This document shows positions 24,962-32,350 of a DNA stretch of 35,292 nt, piece after piece. A model generated the notes under the pieces. It did no database searches. It worked only from the letters and a program-made list of their open reading frames with translations, and was not told the DNA's origin. The position numbers were made by a program, and so were the translations under genes. Every line of letters begins with the position of its first letter. The first letter of the stretch is position 1. Source of the DNA: CAVDRM01 sp963611355 (GTDB taxonomy: Bacteria; Bacillota; Clostridia; Christensenellales; Aristaeellaceae); NCBI GenBank assembly GCA_963611355.1, contig CAVDRM010000027.1:1-35292 (forward strand), in the 5' to 3' direction.

Positions 24962-26545
24962 ATGAAGAAACTACTCTCTCTGCTGCTTGCGGTCTGCCTG
25001 CTGTTCACCATTGCAGCCACTGCTTTAGCCGCCGAAGGGTCCGGCGGAACGGCGTATGTGAACCCGCTGCAGGATGTTCGCGTTCGTCAGGCACTGTGGT
25101 ATGCCATCGACATGGATGCCATCGTGGACGCACTTTGGAACGGCACGGTCACCGCTGCCGACAAATCCCTCGTGCCGGAAGGCTACTGGCAGGCAGACGG
25201 CCTGACGGAATACGCCTACAATCCCGATAAGGCAAAGGAGCTGCTCAAGGAAGCCGGCTGGGACGGAAGCCGCACCCTGAAGGCTGTCTATTACACCGGC
25301 AACCTGCTGGACACCATTACGGCGATTCAGGCATACTGGGCTGATGTAGGCGTCAAAATGGAATTCCAGCTGCTCACGGATAACCTGACCGCACTGCTTT
25401 GGACGCCCTCCGCAGACGGCGTGCATTCCGCTGTGGATTGGGACCTGTGCTTCGCCGGCACCAACGCGCTGACCCTCGGCGAATTCTACAACCGTCATCA
25501 CAGCACGGCGGTGAACAACTCCACCGTTCTGCCGGATGAGAAGCTGGACAAACTCATCGAAAATGCCCGCGTGGCTGTCAGCAAGGAAGACCAGAAGGCG
25601 GCTTACGACGCCATTCAGGTCTATGAAAACGAGCAGGTTACCGTTATCCCGATGTTCTACATTCCCTCTTGGGTCGTAACCTCCAAGCATCTTGACATGA
25701 AGGGCAATCCCGTTGGCAACGACCAGTTCTCCTATCAGAAGAACATTCTGGATTGGACAACTGACCGCGAGGATCATACCCTCTATACCAACACCGGCGC
25801 GGTCAATGCTTTAGAGCATCCCGCCACCAACCCCGGCCTGTTCTGGCATCAGGAAATTGTGTTTGACCGCCTGCTGAATGCCGATGAAAGCCTTGCGCCG
25901 ACCGATGGTTCTCTGGCGGAGAGCTTCACCGTGTCTGAGGACGGTAAGACCATCGCCTTTACGATTCGTGAAGGCATCAAGTGGCATGATGGCGAGCCCT
26001 TCACTGCGGAAGACGTTGCGTGGACCTTCAAGTACTATCCCACCATCCCCGGCGCAAATACCGTCATGACCGATGTTATCAATGATGCGAAGTCCATCAC
26101 CGTGGACGGCAATACCGTCACCTTTGAATTCACCAATCCTCAGCCCAACGCACTGACCGTCTTCTCTCAGTGGCCGGTGCTGCCCAAGCATAAGCTGGAA
26201 AATGTCGCACCGGAAAACTTCAGCGCGGATACCTTCTGGCAGGCGCCCATCGGCACCGGCCCCTTCAAGGTGGAAACCGTGAAGCTGGGGGAATACACCA
26301 TTCTGACCCGCAATGAAGATTACTTCATGCCCGGAACCGGCAACATCGAAAAAATCTATATGTATCCCTCCACCGATGCGGGCGATGAAAACCTGATTAC
26401 CAACGCGATGGCCGGTAAGATCGACTATGCTTTCTGCAAGGATTCCTCTCAGATTCAGCAGCTGCAGAACATGGAAGACTATGCCGTTTACACCGTCAAT
26501 GTCACCTTCCCGCGCTATATCTTCATCAATATGTTTGAGCGCTGA
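24962..26545 (+). CDS. Circularly permuted family 5 substrate-binding protein (DppA/SatA type)
   Basis: A 527-residue protein with a Sec signal peptide (about 1-23, ending TALA-AEG, no lipobox). The mature part holds a complete family 5 binding protein in swapped order. Residues 36-265 are what is normally the C-terminal half: LQDVRVRQALWYAIDMDAI, AYNPDKAKELLKEAGW, YENEQVTVIPMFYIPSWVV, and the usual end GNDQFSYQKNILDW. Residues 268-527 are what is normally the N-terminal half: IVFDRLLN, ESFTVSEDGKTIAFTIREG, KWHDGEPFTAEDVAWTFKYY, APIGTGPFKVE, ending in FPRYIFINMFER. In ordinary members that end leads straight into the DVRVRQA stretch. The start follows AAGGAAGGAG and lies behind nanK; a longer frame from 24884 is not supported. 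Four Dpp-type transporter genes follow. Some sialic acid importers (SatABCD of Haemophilus ducreyi) use this family, so sialic acid is the likely ligand. Confidence 0.88.
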   Translation: MKKLLSLLLAVCLLFTIAATALAAEGSGGTAYVNPLQDVRVRQALWYAIDMDAIVDALWNGTVTAADKSLVPEGYWQADGLTEYAYNPDKAKELLKEAGWDGSRTLKAVYYTGNLLDTITAIQAYWADVGVKMEFQLLTDNLTALLWTPSADGVHSAVDWDLCFAGTNALTLGEFYNRHHSTAVNNSTVLPDEKLDKLIENARVAVSKEDQKAAYDAIQVYENEQVTVIPMFYIPSWVVTSKHLDMKGNPVGNDQFSYQKNILDWTTDREDHTLYTNTGAVNALEHPATNPGLFWHQEIVFDRLLNADESLAPTDGSLAESFTVSEDGKTIAFTIREGIKWHDGEPFTAEDVAWTFKYYPTIPGANTVMTDVINDAKSITVDGNTVTFEFTNPQPNALTVFSQWPVLPKHKLENVAPENFSADTFWQAPIGTGPFKVETVKLGEYTILTRNEDYFMPGTGNIEKIYMYPSTDAGDENLITNAMAGKIDYAFCKDSSQIQQLQNMEDYAVYTVNVTFPRYIFINMFER

Positions 26546-26568
26546 TCAAGGCATCACCCAAAGCATCA

Positions 26569-26591
26569 GGGGCTGGCTAGCCACCAGCCCC
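26569..26591 (+). terminator. Stem-loop after the permuted binding protein gene
   Basis: GGGGCTGG and CCAGCCCC are perfect complements with a 7-base loop (CTAGCCA), followed by GTTTCTT. It is a likely leaky terminator between the binding protein and its permeases. Confidence 0.6.
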
Positions 26592-26637
26592 GTTTCTTCA
26601 TCATATCAATTATTTCGATGATAGAGAGGACCAGCCT

Positions 26638-27588
26638 ATGCTGAACTTTATCCTTCGAAAGCTGCTGGGCATGATCCCCATGCTTTTGATTATTACGTTT
26701 CTCATCTATGTGGGCATTGAACTGATGCCCGGCGATGTGATTGACTTTTTGATACCGATGGATCAATTGGCGGAAATGACACCTGAGCAGATTGCCGCGT
26801 TTAAGGCGGCCAAAGGGCTGAACGGGCCGATGATTGTCCGTTATCTGAATTGGCTCAAGGGGGTTTGTACGGGCGACCTTGGCTATTCACTGCAAAATAA
26901 TATGCCCGTCAGCACCCTGATGATGCAGAAACTGCCCGCAACGATTGAACTGTCTTTGGCGGCGCTTATTATATCCACCGTCTTGGGCATTGTTCTGGGA
27001 TTGATTTCAGCGCTTCGAAAGGGGAAATTAGCCGATAATATTCTGACCGTCGCCGGAATGATTGGCGTAGCCATTCCGCAATTTCTGTTCGGCGTACTCT
27101 GCATTATTCTGTTCTGCCTGAATCTTCACTGGTTTCCCGTCGGGCAGCGCGGCACAGCGGGGCTGCTGGATGAGCTGCATCATCTGTTTCTGCCGGCCTT
27201 TGTGCTGGGCATTTCCATGACCGCAGGCGTCATGCGGTATTCGCGTTCCAGTATGCTGGATTCCATGAATTGTGACTATGTAAAAACTGCCCGTGCGAAG
27301 GGGCTTCCGGAATGGAAGGTCAATCTTTTCCATGGTTTTCGTGTGGCGTGTACGCCTGTGATGGTGCTGATTGGCTTTCGTCTGCCGATGCTGATCAGCG
27401 GCTCCATTGTCATTGAAAACATCTTTCAATGGCCCGGCGTCGGCCGTTGGTTTACGGATGCCGTCAAAACACAAAATACGCCCATTATTATGTCTGTCGG
27501 GCTGTTTATGGTTTTATTGGTTTTGATTTCATCATTGCTGGTTGACGTTTTGACCGCAATTTTAGATCCGAGGGTGAAGCTGTCATGA
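26638..27588 (+). CDS. Dpp/Opp-type ABC transporter permease (DppB-like)
   Basis: A 316-residue membrane protein with six predicted transmembrane segments, the first at about 9-30. The N-terminal signature IELMPGDVIDFLIP and the EAA-type loop VKTARAKGLPEWKV are typical of the DppB/OppB subunit, as is the C-terminal ILDPRVKLS. AGAGAGGA precedes the start. It overlaps the next permease by 4 bases. It forms the channel for the ligand delivered by the permuted binding protein. Confidence 0.92.
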   Translation: MLNFILRKLLGMIPMLLIITFLIYVGIELMPGDVIDFLIPMDQLAEMTPEQIAAFKAAKGLNGPMIVRYLNWLKGVCTGDLGYSLQNNMPVSTLMMQKLPATIELSLAALIISTVLGIVLGLISALRKGKLADNILTVAGMIGVAIPQFLFGVLCIILFCLNLHWFPVGQRGTAGLLDELHHLFLPAFVLGISMTAGVMRYSRSSMLDSMNCDYVKTARAKGLPEWKVNLFHGFRVACTPVMVLIGFRLPMLISGSIVIENIFQWPGVGRWFTDAVKTQNTPIIMSVGLFMVLLVLISSLLVDVLTAILDPRVKLS

Positions 27589-28523
27589 AAAATAAAATCA
27601 GACGAACGCCATTGGAGCGAAAAATGGATCGTATTAAGGCGCTGGAAGAAAGCGGCCGTCTTGCGACTAAATTCACGAGCCGGACAGCACGAAAGCTCCT
27701 TTCCAATAAGCTGGCGGTCTTGGGCGCTGCTTTATTCTTGGTCATTTGCGTGCTTTGCTTTGCTGCACCGCTTTTTACACGCTGGCAGCCGGGCAGTATT
27801 TCTCTCCGTGACCGCATGGCAGCGCCCTCTGCCGACCATCTGTTCGGCACGGATCAGCTGGGGCGCGATATTTGGGCGAGAATCCTCTATGGGGGACGAA
27901 TCAGCATCATTGTCGGCCTCGGCAGTGCGCTGGGCGCTGCGCTGATCGGCGTCACGCTCGGCTTGTTTGTCGGATACAAAGGCGGATTATTGGATAAGAT
28001 TATTTTGAAAATATCCGATGTGTTTCTTTCCTTCCCGCAAATGGTGCTGATTATTATCATGGTTGCGCTGGTTGGGCAAAGCCTGCAAAACATGATGATT
28101 ATTTTCATCCTGACGGGCTGGCCGAGCATGTACCGTATGGCCAGAAGCAAGGTGCTGTCCCTGAAAGAGGAAGAATTCGTGCAGGCGCTTCGCGCTTTCG
28201 GCATATCTCAAGGGAAAATAGCGTTCAAGCATCTTTTGCCGAATGCGGTCGGGCCTATCGTGGTCAACATTACTCTGTCCACCGCTATGTTTATTCTTCA
28301 AGAGGCGTCCCTTTCTGTTTTGGGCTACGGTGTGCCGCAGGAGACAGCCACATGGGGAAACATCATCAATGTCATTACGAATGCCGGAACGATTCGTTAT
28401 GACTGGCTGGGCTATTGGTGGATGTGGCTTCCCTGTGCCGTCGTGCTGGTGCTGTTTGTGCTGGCCATCAATTTTATCGGTGACGGACTTCGTGATGCGA
28501 GCGATCCGACACAAATCGGTTAA
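27585..28523 (+). CDS. Dpp/Opp-type ABC transporter permease (DppC-like)
   Basis: A 312-residue membrane protein of the DppC/OppC type. It has a cytoplasmic basic N-terminus of about 45 residues, a first membrane segment at about 48-65, and the family stretch HLFGTDQLGRDIWARILYGGRIS. The EAA-type loop is VQALRAFGISQGKIAFKHLLP and the end is the usual GLRDASDPTQ. The start overlaps the DppB-like stop (ATGA). It is 12 bases from the ATPase gene. Confidence 0.92.
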   Translation: MKNKIRRTPLERKMDRIKALEESGRLATKFTSRTARKLLSNKLAVLGAALFLVICVLCFAAPLFTRWQPGSISLRDRMAAPSADHLFGTDQLGRDIWARILYGGRISIIVGLGSALGAALIGVTLGLFVGYKGGLLDKIILKISDVFLSFPQMVLIIIMVALVGQSLQNMMIIFILTGWPSMYRMARSKVLSLKEEEFVQALRAFGISQGKIAFKHLLPNAVGPIVVNITLSTAMFILQEASLSVLGYGVPQETATWGNIINVITNAGTIRYDWLGYWWMWLPCAVVLVLFVLAINFIGDGLRDASDPTQIG

Positions 28524-28535
28524 GGAGGGGGCAGC

Positions 28536-29561
28536 ATGTCAGAAAGAACAAACGACGTCGTGCTGAGCGTCAAGGATCTGCACGTTAATTTTTACACCAA
28601 TAAACGCTGCAACAAGGTGCTTCGCGGAATCGATTTTGATATTAAACGCGGGAAAACGCTGTGCCTCGTCGGTGAATCCGGCTGCGGAAAATCCGTTACG
28701 GCCAATGCCATCCTGCGCCTCTTGCCGGAGCTGTCGCGCATTGAATCCGGCTCCATTACCTATTATCGGGAAAACGGGGAAGAAATCCGGCTGGACCGGC
28801 TTGAAAAGAACGGCAGAGAAATGCGCTCCCTGCGCGGAAAAGACATTGCCATTATTTTTCAGGACCCCATGACGGCGCTTAACCCCGTCTATACCGTCGG
28901 AAGCCAGATTCGGGAAATGATTCATCAGCATAAGCCGAATTTGAATGCAAAAACGCTGAAGAAGGAATCCATAGAGGATCTTGCGGATATGGGCATTCCT
29001 GCGGCCGAAATTCGTTACGGAGAATATCCGCACCAGTTCTCAGGCGGCATGCGTCAGCGGGCAATGATTGCCATGGCCATGTCCTGTGAGCCGAAAATTT
29101 TGCTGGCTGACGAGCCGACCACCGCCTTGGATGTGACCATCAGTGCACAGATATTTGACTTGATGAATAATTTGAAGCAGACGCACGGAACGGCCATTAT
29201 GATGATTACCCACAATATGGGAGTTGTCGCGGAAATGGCCGATGATGTGGCGGTCATGTATATGGGAAATATCGTGGAATACGGAACGGTTGAAGACATT
29301 TTTACGCATCCAGTGCACCCGTATACGAAAGCCCTGCTGCGCTCGATACCGGTGCTTGGAAAGGGGAAAAATCAACAGCTTGAGCCGATTCGCGGCTCTA
29401 CGCCCGACCCGTTCAACCGGCCGAAGGGCTGCCAGTTCTGTCCGCGCTGCGATTATGCGGATTCATGCTGTGAAGAAAAAATTCCGTCCAAGGAATGGGT
29501 TTCATCCGGACACTACACACGCTGTTTTCATTATAGGGAGGCGCTTGCAGATGGAGAATAA
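28536..29561 (+). CDS. Dpp/Opp-type ABC transporter ATPase (DppD-like)
   Basis: A 341-residue ATPase. Walker A is GESGCGKS at 46-53, the Q-loop is FQDP at 109-112, the signature FSGGMRQR at 168-175 and Walker B ILLADEP at 188-194. The C-terminal oligopeptide-transporter domain carries a cysteine cluster near 300 (GCQFCPRCDYADSCCEE), common in this family and in some members bound to an iron-sulfur cluster. GGAGGGGG lies before the ATG. It overlaps the second ATPase gene by 11 bases. It powers import as a heterodimer with that subunit. Confidence 0.93.
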   Translation: MSERTNDVVLSVKDLHVNFYTNKRCNKVLRGIDFDIKRGKTLCLVGESGCGKSVTANAILRLLPELSRIESGSITYYRENGEEIRLDRLEKNGREMRSLRGKDIAIIFQDPMTALNPVYTVGSQIREMIHQHKPNLNAKTLKKESIEDLADMGIPAAEIRYGEYPHQFSGGMRQRAMIAMAMSCEPKILLADEPTTALDVTISAQIFDLMNNLKQTHGTAIMMITHNMGVVAEMADDVAVMYMGNIVEYGTVEDIFTHPVHPYTKALLRSIPVLGKGKNQQLEPIRGSTPDPFNRPKGCQFCPRCDYADSCCEEKIPSKEWVSSGHYTRCFHYREALADGE

Positions 29562-30564
29562 GGAGGTATTGCTGAAGGTCAGAAATGCGAAGACCTACTT
29601 TCCTATTCGAAAAGGTATTATCAAGCGAACGGTTGGCTATGTCCGCGCCGTAGACGGCATTGATTTGGATGTTTATAAAGGCGAAACGCTGGGGCTTGTC
29701 GGCGAGTCCGGCTGCGGAAAAACCACCTTGGGCAAGTCCATCCTTCAGCTTATTCCGACAACGGACGGAAGCATGGAATATCATTTTGAAGACGGATGGA
29801 AAGATTTGCATAAGCTTTCCCCAAATGAACTGGATAACGCACGACAGAAAATTCAGATTGTTTTCCAAGATCCGTATTCCTCTCTGAATCCCGCTTTTAC
29901 CATCTACGGCTCTCTGGAAGACCCGCTGATTAAGTTCGGCATGAAGGACAAAAAGGAGCGGATGGAGCGGATCGCCGAATTGCTGGAGGAAGTCAACCTG
30001 CCGCGCGAATATATGATGCGTTATCCCAATGAGTTTTCCGGCGGACAGCGTCAGCGCATCGGCATCGCCAGAGCGCTTTCCGTTCATCCGGAGCTTATCA
30101 TCTGCGATGAAGCCGTCTCTGCCTTGGATGTATCCATTCAGGCGCAGGTATTAAAATTGCTAAACAAGCTCAAGGAGGAATACGGCTTAACCTATATCTT
30201 TATTACGCACGATTTGTCCGTCGTGGAATATTTAGCGGACAGAATCGCCGTTATGTATCTTGGACGGATTGTTGAATTGACCGCATCGGAAGAGCTGTTC
30301 AGCCATACCATGCATCCGTACACGCAGGCACTGCTCAGCGCGATTCCCGTGGCCGATGTTCGTCAAAAGAAAAAGCGTGTCCCCCTGCAGGGCGATGTTC
30401 CGTCTCCTGCCAATCCGCCTTCCGGCTGCACCTTCCATCCGCGCTGTCCATATTGTACGGAACGATGCAAAAAAGAACGGCCGGAGCTGCGGGAATATAT
30501 GGTTAACGGCGTCAGCCATTTTGCTGCCTGTCATTTGGCGGAACAGTCCGTGTCCGATTCGTAA
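29551..30564 (+). CDS. Dpp/Opp-type ABC transporter ATPase (DppF-like)
   Basis: A 337-residue ATPase, the second of the pair. Walker A is GESGCGKT at 51-58, the signature FSGGQRQRIGIARA at 162-175, and Walker B LIICDEAVSALD at about 182-193. The C-terminal domain contains GCTFHPRCPYCTERC. The ATG at 29551 is chosen because AGGGAGG lies 8-14 bases before it; a much longer frame from 29224 lies inside the DppD-like gene in another frame and is not real N-terminal sequence. It is the last intact gene of the nan operon; a terminator follows inside the IS remnant. Confidence 0.92.
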   Translation: MENKEVLLKVRNAKTYFPIRKGIIKRTVGYVRAVDGIDLDVYKGETLGLVGESGCGKTTLGKSILQLIPTTDGSMEYHFEDGWKDLHKLSPNELDNARQKIQIVFQDPYSSLNPAFTIYGSLEDPLIKFGMKDKKERMERIAELLEEVNLPREYMMRYPNEFSGGQRQRIGIARALSVHPELIICDEAVSALDVSIQAQVLKLLNKLKEEYGLTYIFITHDLSVVEYLADRIAVMYLGRIVELTASEELFSHTMHPYTQALLSAIPVADVRQKKKRVPLQGDVPSPANPPSGCTFHPRCPYCTERCKKERPELREYMVNGVSHFAACHLAEQSVSDS

Positions 30565-30827
30565 CGCTAAAGAAGCGACAGCCTGTTTTTCTGACGGTAT
30601 ATTAAACGTTCGTTGGGCAAACTGATTACCGCGAAATGATATTTAATGCTATGATTGAAAATTTCTTGGTCTGCATCAAAGCTAACCAACGGCCAGGAAA
30701 ACGACAGCATGAGCGTACGTTCAATTGCTCATGGAAGCGTTCAATCGCATGACCGACAAAGAGCTGCATCGGGTATCATGGCGCCTAAAAGTCAGAGCAT
30801 ACGAGTGCAAAAGTATTTTTGTACTCA
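30565..30827 (+). other. Unassigned stretch between the transporter operon and the IS remnant
   Basis: These 263 bases hold no intact gene. A short frame reading GQTDYREMIFNAMIENF and on to about 30745 has the look of decayed coding sequence, followed in another frame by EAFNRMTDKELHRVSWR. I do not recognise either. The region lies in the rearranged zone that continues to 32704. Confidence 0.3.
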
Positions 30828-30841
30828 GCCCATCAACAAAG

Positions 30842-30873
30842 TCTCGTCATGCACAAGCGTGGCGAGATTTTTT
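30842..30873 (+). terminator. Rho-independent terminator in the IS left end
   Basis: TCTCGTCATGC and GCGTGGCGAGA form an 11-pair stem (three G-U pairs) with the loop ACAA, followed by six Ts. It probably shields the IS from outside transcription and now ends the nan transporter operon. Confidence 0.75.
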
Positions 30874-30966
30874 ACTATATAGCTCCATACAGCCCAAAAT
30901 CACGGCGAGAAAAAGTTGAAAAAACCAAAAGGAAAAAGCGAGGTGGATGTCGAATCATAAAGGTAT

Positions 30967-31032
30967 ATGCGTGAGCAATGCTTCCTCACTGCCGCTGTGC
31001 AGAACATAAAGCGATTGGTAAAGGCCACATAA
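30967..31032 (+). pseudogene. Transposase C-terminal remnant, IS1182-like
   Basis: The last 21 codons of a transposase gene remain: MREQCFLTAAVQNIKRLVKAT and a stop. LTAAVQNIKRL is typical of the C-terminus of IS1182/DUF772 transposases (compare ALLTAACQNMKKI). In another frame just upstream, ARWMSNHKG resembles the preceding conserved stretch, so a frameshift is also present. The second copy at the window end keeps QNIKRLVKAA. Confidence 0.65.
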
Positions 31033-31238
31033 GGGCTTTTTCTTTTGGCTTGTTACCAACCTTACTGTGCCGCAAACAAGCTAAACCCATGCTATTTTTT
31101 TGAAAGCAGGGGTTTGTCGATGGGCAGACTTGGAACCCTTTCGGGTTTTCAACTTTTACGTATCTGCTTTTTGCAAAAATCTCAATTTATAGCAAGCAAA
31201 CCTTCGATTTTTGCATTTCGCATCGGACAAAAAATTTA

Positions 31239-31340
31239 TTATTTATTGTGCTGCATATAAGCATTGATGCCGTGATGTTCAAACAAGTGAACGACCTCTT
31301 CCTTAATGAACTCATATCGATCATCTGTTAACCTGCACAT
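31239..31340 (-). pseudogene. Truncated ImmA/IrrE-type metallopeptidase gene
   Basis: A 33-codon frame starts at 31340, 11 bases after the XRE regulator. Its first 25 residues, MCRLTDDRYEFIKEEVVHLFEHHGI, match the typical N-terminus of ImmA/IrrE proteins that follow XRE regulators (pattern RLTDDRYEEIK..VV.LF). The similarity then stops, and the HEXXH protease core is absent. The rest was lost by insertion or deletion near 31260, in the zone of the IS remnant. The product cannot be a protease. Confidence 0.6.
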
Positions 31341-31351
31341 CTTGCATCACC

Positions 31352-31675
31352 TCATTCCTCATCGCTGAGAAGGAGGTTGATCAGCTCCTTCTTTTCTGGC
31401 AATGTCATCTGCTTGAGACTACGGGCTATAAGCCTTCGCGCCTCCGGAAATCCTTCTGTTGATTGAGTCGACGTTCCTTTCATCAAATAGTCTGATGTTG
31501 TTCCGAGCTCGGCAGCTATTTTTGCAAGGATGGTTGAACGTGGCACGCGATCCCCTTTGATATAGTGTGACATAGCTGCTTCGGTGATCCCAACTTTCTG
31601 GGCCAGTTGCTTTTGGTTCAAGTGCTGCTCGTGTAGAAGAGTCAGTAACCTTTCGCCCAATGCGCTCCTTTCCAT
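31352..31675 (-). CDS. XRE family regulator (ImmR-like)
   Basis: A 107-residue protein with a helix-turn-helix at about 7-60 (LNQKQLAQKVGITEAAMSHYIKGDRVPRSTILAKIAAELG). The C-terminal tail of about 40 residues ends in LPEKKELINLLLSDEE. The ATG at 31675 has AAGGAGGA 7-8 bases before it and a strong promoter. Together with the truncated ImmA gene behind it, it resembles the ImmR/ImmA switch of integrative elements such as ICEBs1, where the protease cuts the repressor. Here the protease is gone, so the repressor could no longer be relieved that way. Confidence 0.85.
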   Translation of the reverse strand: MERSALGERLLTLLHEQHLNQKQLAQKVGITEAAMSHYIKGDRVPRSTILAKIAAELGTTSDYLMKGTSTQSTEGFPEARRLIARSLKQMTLPEKKELINLLLSDEE

Positions 31676-31721
31676 CGTGTTTTCCTCCTTTTCGTATTTG
31701 TCGTTCTGTAAGACTGTGTAT

Positions 31722-31750
31722 AGTATATCATGTAATTATCATATTGTCAA
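31722..31750 (-). promoter_or_regulatory. Sigma-A promoter of the XRE regulator
   Basis: On the minus strand TTGACA (31745-31750), a 17-base spacer and TATACT (31722-31727), 47 bases upstream of the start codon. Confidence 0.75.
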
Positions 31751-31915
31751 GCATGAATTAACTTTTATATCAGCCAGACTTGTAGCGTTACAATAGATGT
31801 GAGACCAGAGGGGAAGAAAAAGACGATTGAACCTGCTAGAATATAGCGTGTCTTTGCAAGCAGTGTGCGATGAGCCTGTATGAATAAACGCCCCTTTCAC
31901 AAAAAGTATAACAAC

Positions 31916-31950
31916 GGAGATGGGCTCAGGGATGTGCGAAGCCAATCTCC
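31916..31950 (-). terminator. Stem-loop after the binding protein remnant
   Basis: On the minus strand GGAGATTGGCT and AGCCCATCTCC pair with one mismatch around a 13-base loop, 31 bases after the stop codon of the remnant; a TTTTT follows about 10 bases later. The remaining bases between 31751 and 31915 show no gene I can support. Confidence 0.5.
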
Positions 31951-31981
31951 GATTTTCATCAAACAAGAAATGCCGCGTGTC

Positions 31982-32337
31982 TTATTTGCTGGCGTTGATT
32001 TCGTCAAAGGCAGACTGGGCTCGTCCAGGATATCAGCAGGCGTCAGGCTGCGGTCAGCGCAGAGGCCTTGGGTGATAGAACGCCAGGCGGTCAGATATTC
32101 ACCGCTGAAGGAGGCAGTCAACGCGCCTTCATGCGCAATATTGCCGCCTTCCTTGGCTTGGATGGCCGTCATGATTACTTCCGGCATTTCCGTTTCAACG
32201 CCGGGCACAACGGAAGGAGAAAGGGTCTCGGCGCTCCACTGACCGGCGACTTCGGGGCTGAGCAGGTATTTCATGAAGTCCATCACAACCTCTTTATGCT
32301 CACTCTTGTCGTTGATCATGAAAATCTGATCCAACTG
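31982..32337 (-). pseudogene. 3' fragment of a family 1 substrate-binding protein gene, frameshifted
   Basis: Minus-strand codons from about 32337 read QLDQIFMINDKSEHKEVVMD, then FMKYLLSPEVAGQWSAET and ITQGLCADRSLTPADILDE, the usual last 110 residues of a sugar-binding protein. One base is missing near 32020: the frame leaves after ILDE, while the shifted frame gives the expected ending AQSAFDEINASK and a stop at 31982-31984. The 5' two-thirds is absent, cut at the junction near 32340. It is a fourth binding protein locus in the window, and dead. Confidence 0.8.
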
Positions 32338-32350
32338 CACACAGTATACA

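Larger units (their letters stand above)
30828..31125 (+). mobile_element. Internally deleted insertion sequence (IS1182-like) with 13-bp ends
   Basis: GCCCATCAACAAA at 30828-30840 is matched by TTTGTCGATGGGC at 31113-31125, an inverted pair with one mismatch, bounding 298 bases. Inside are a terminator at the left end and, at the right, a transposase C-terminus. The right end matches the element at 35174-35292 over more than 100 bases, so it is a real IS family here. Most of the transposase gene is missing, leaving a MITE-like derivative that could be moved only by a transposase supplied in trans. Confidence 0.7.

Noticed and set aside
24962..26545. That the swapped binding protein is just a frameshifted or truncated gene next to a second copy
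   Set aside because: Both halves are in one frame without a stop, there is one signal peptide and one ribosome site, and together the halves add up to one full-length protein without overlap.
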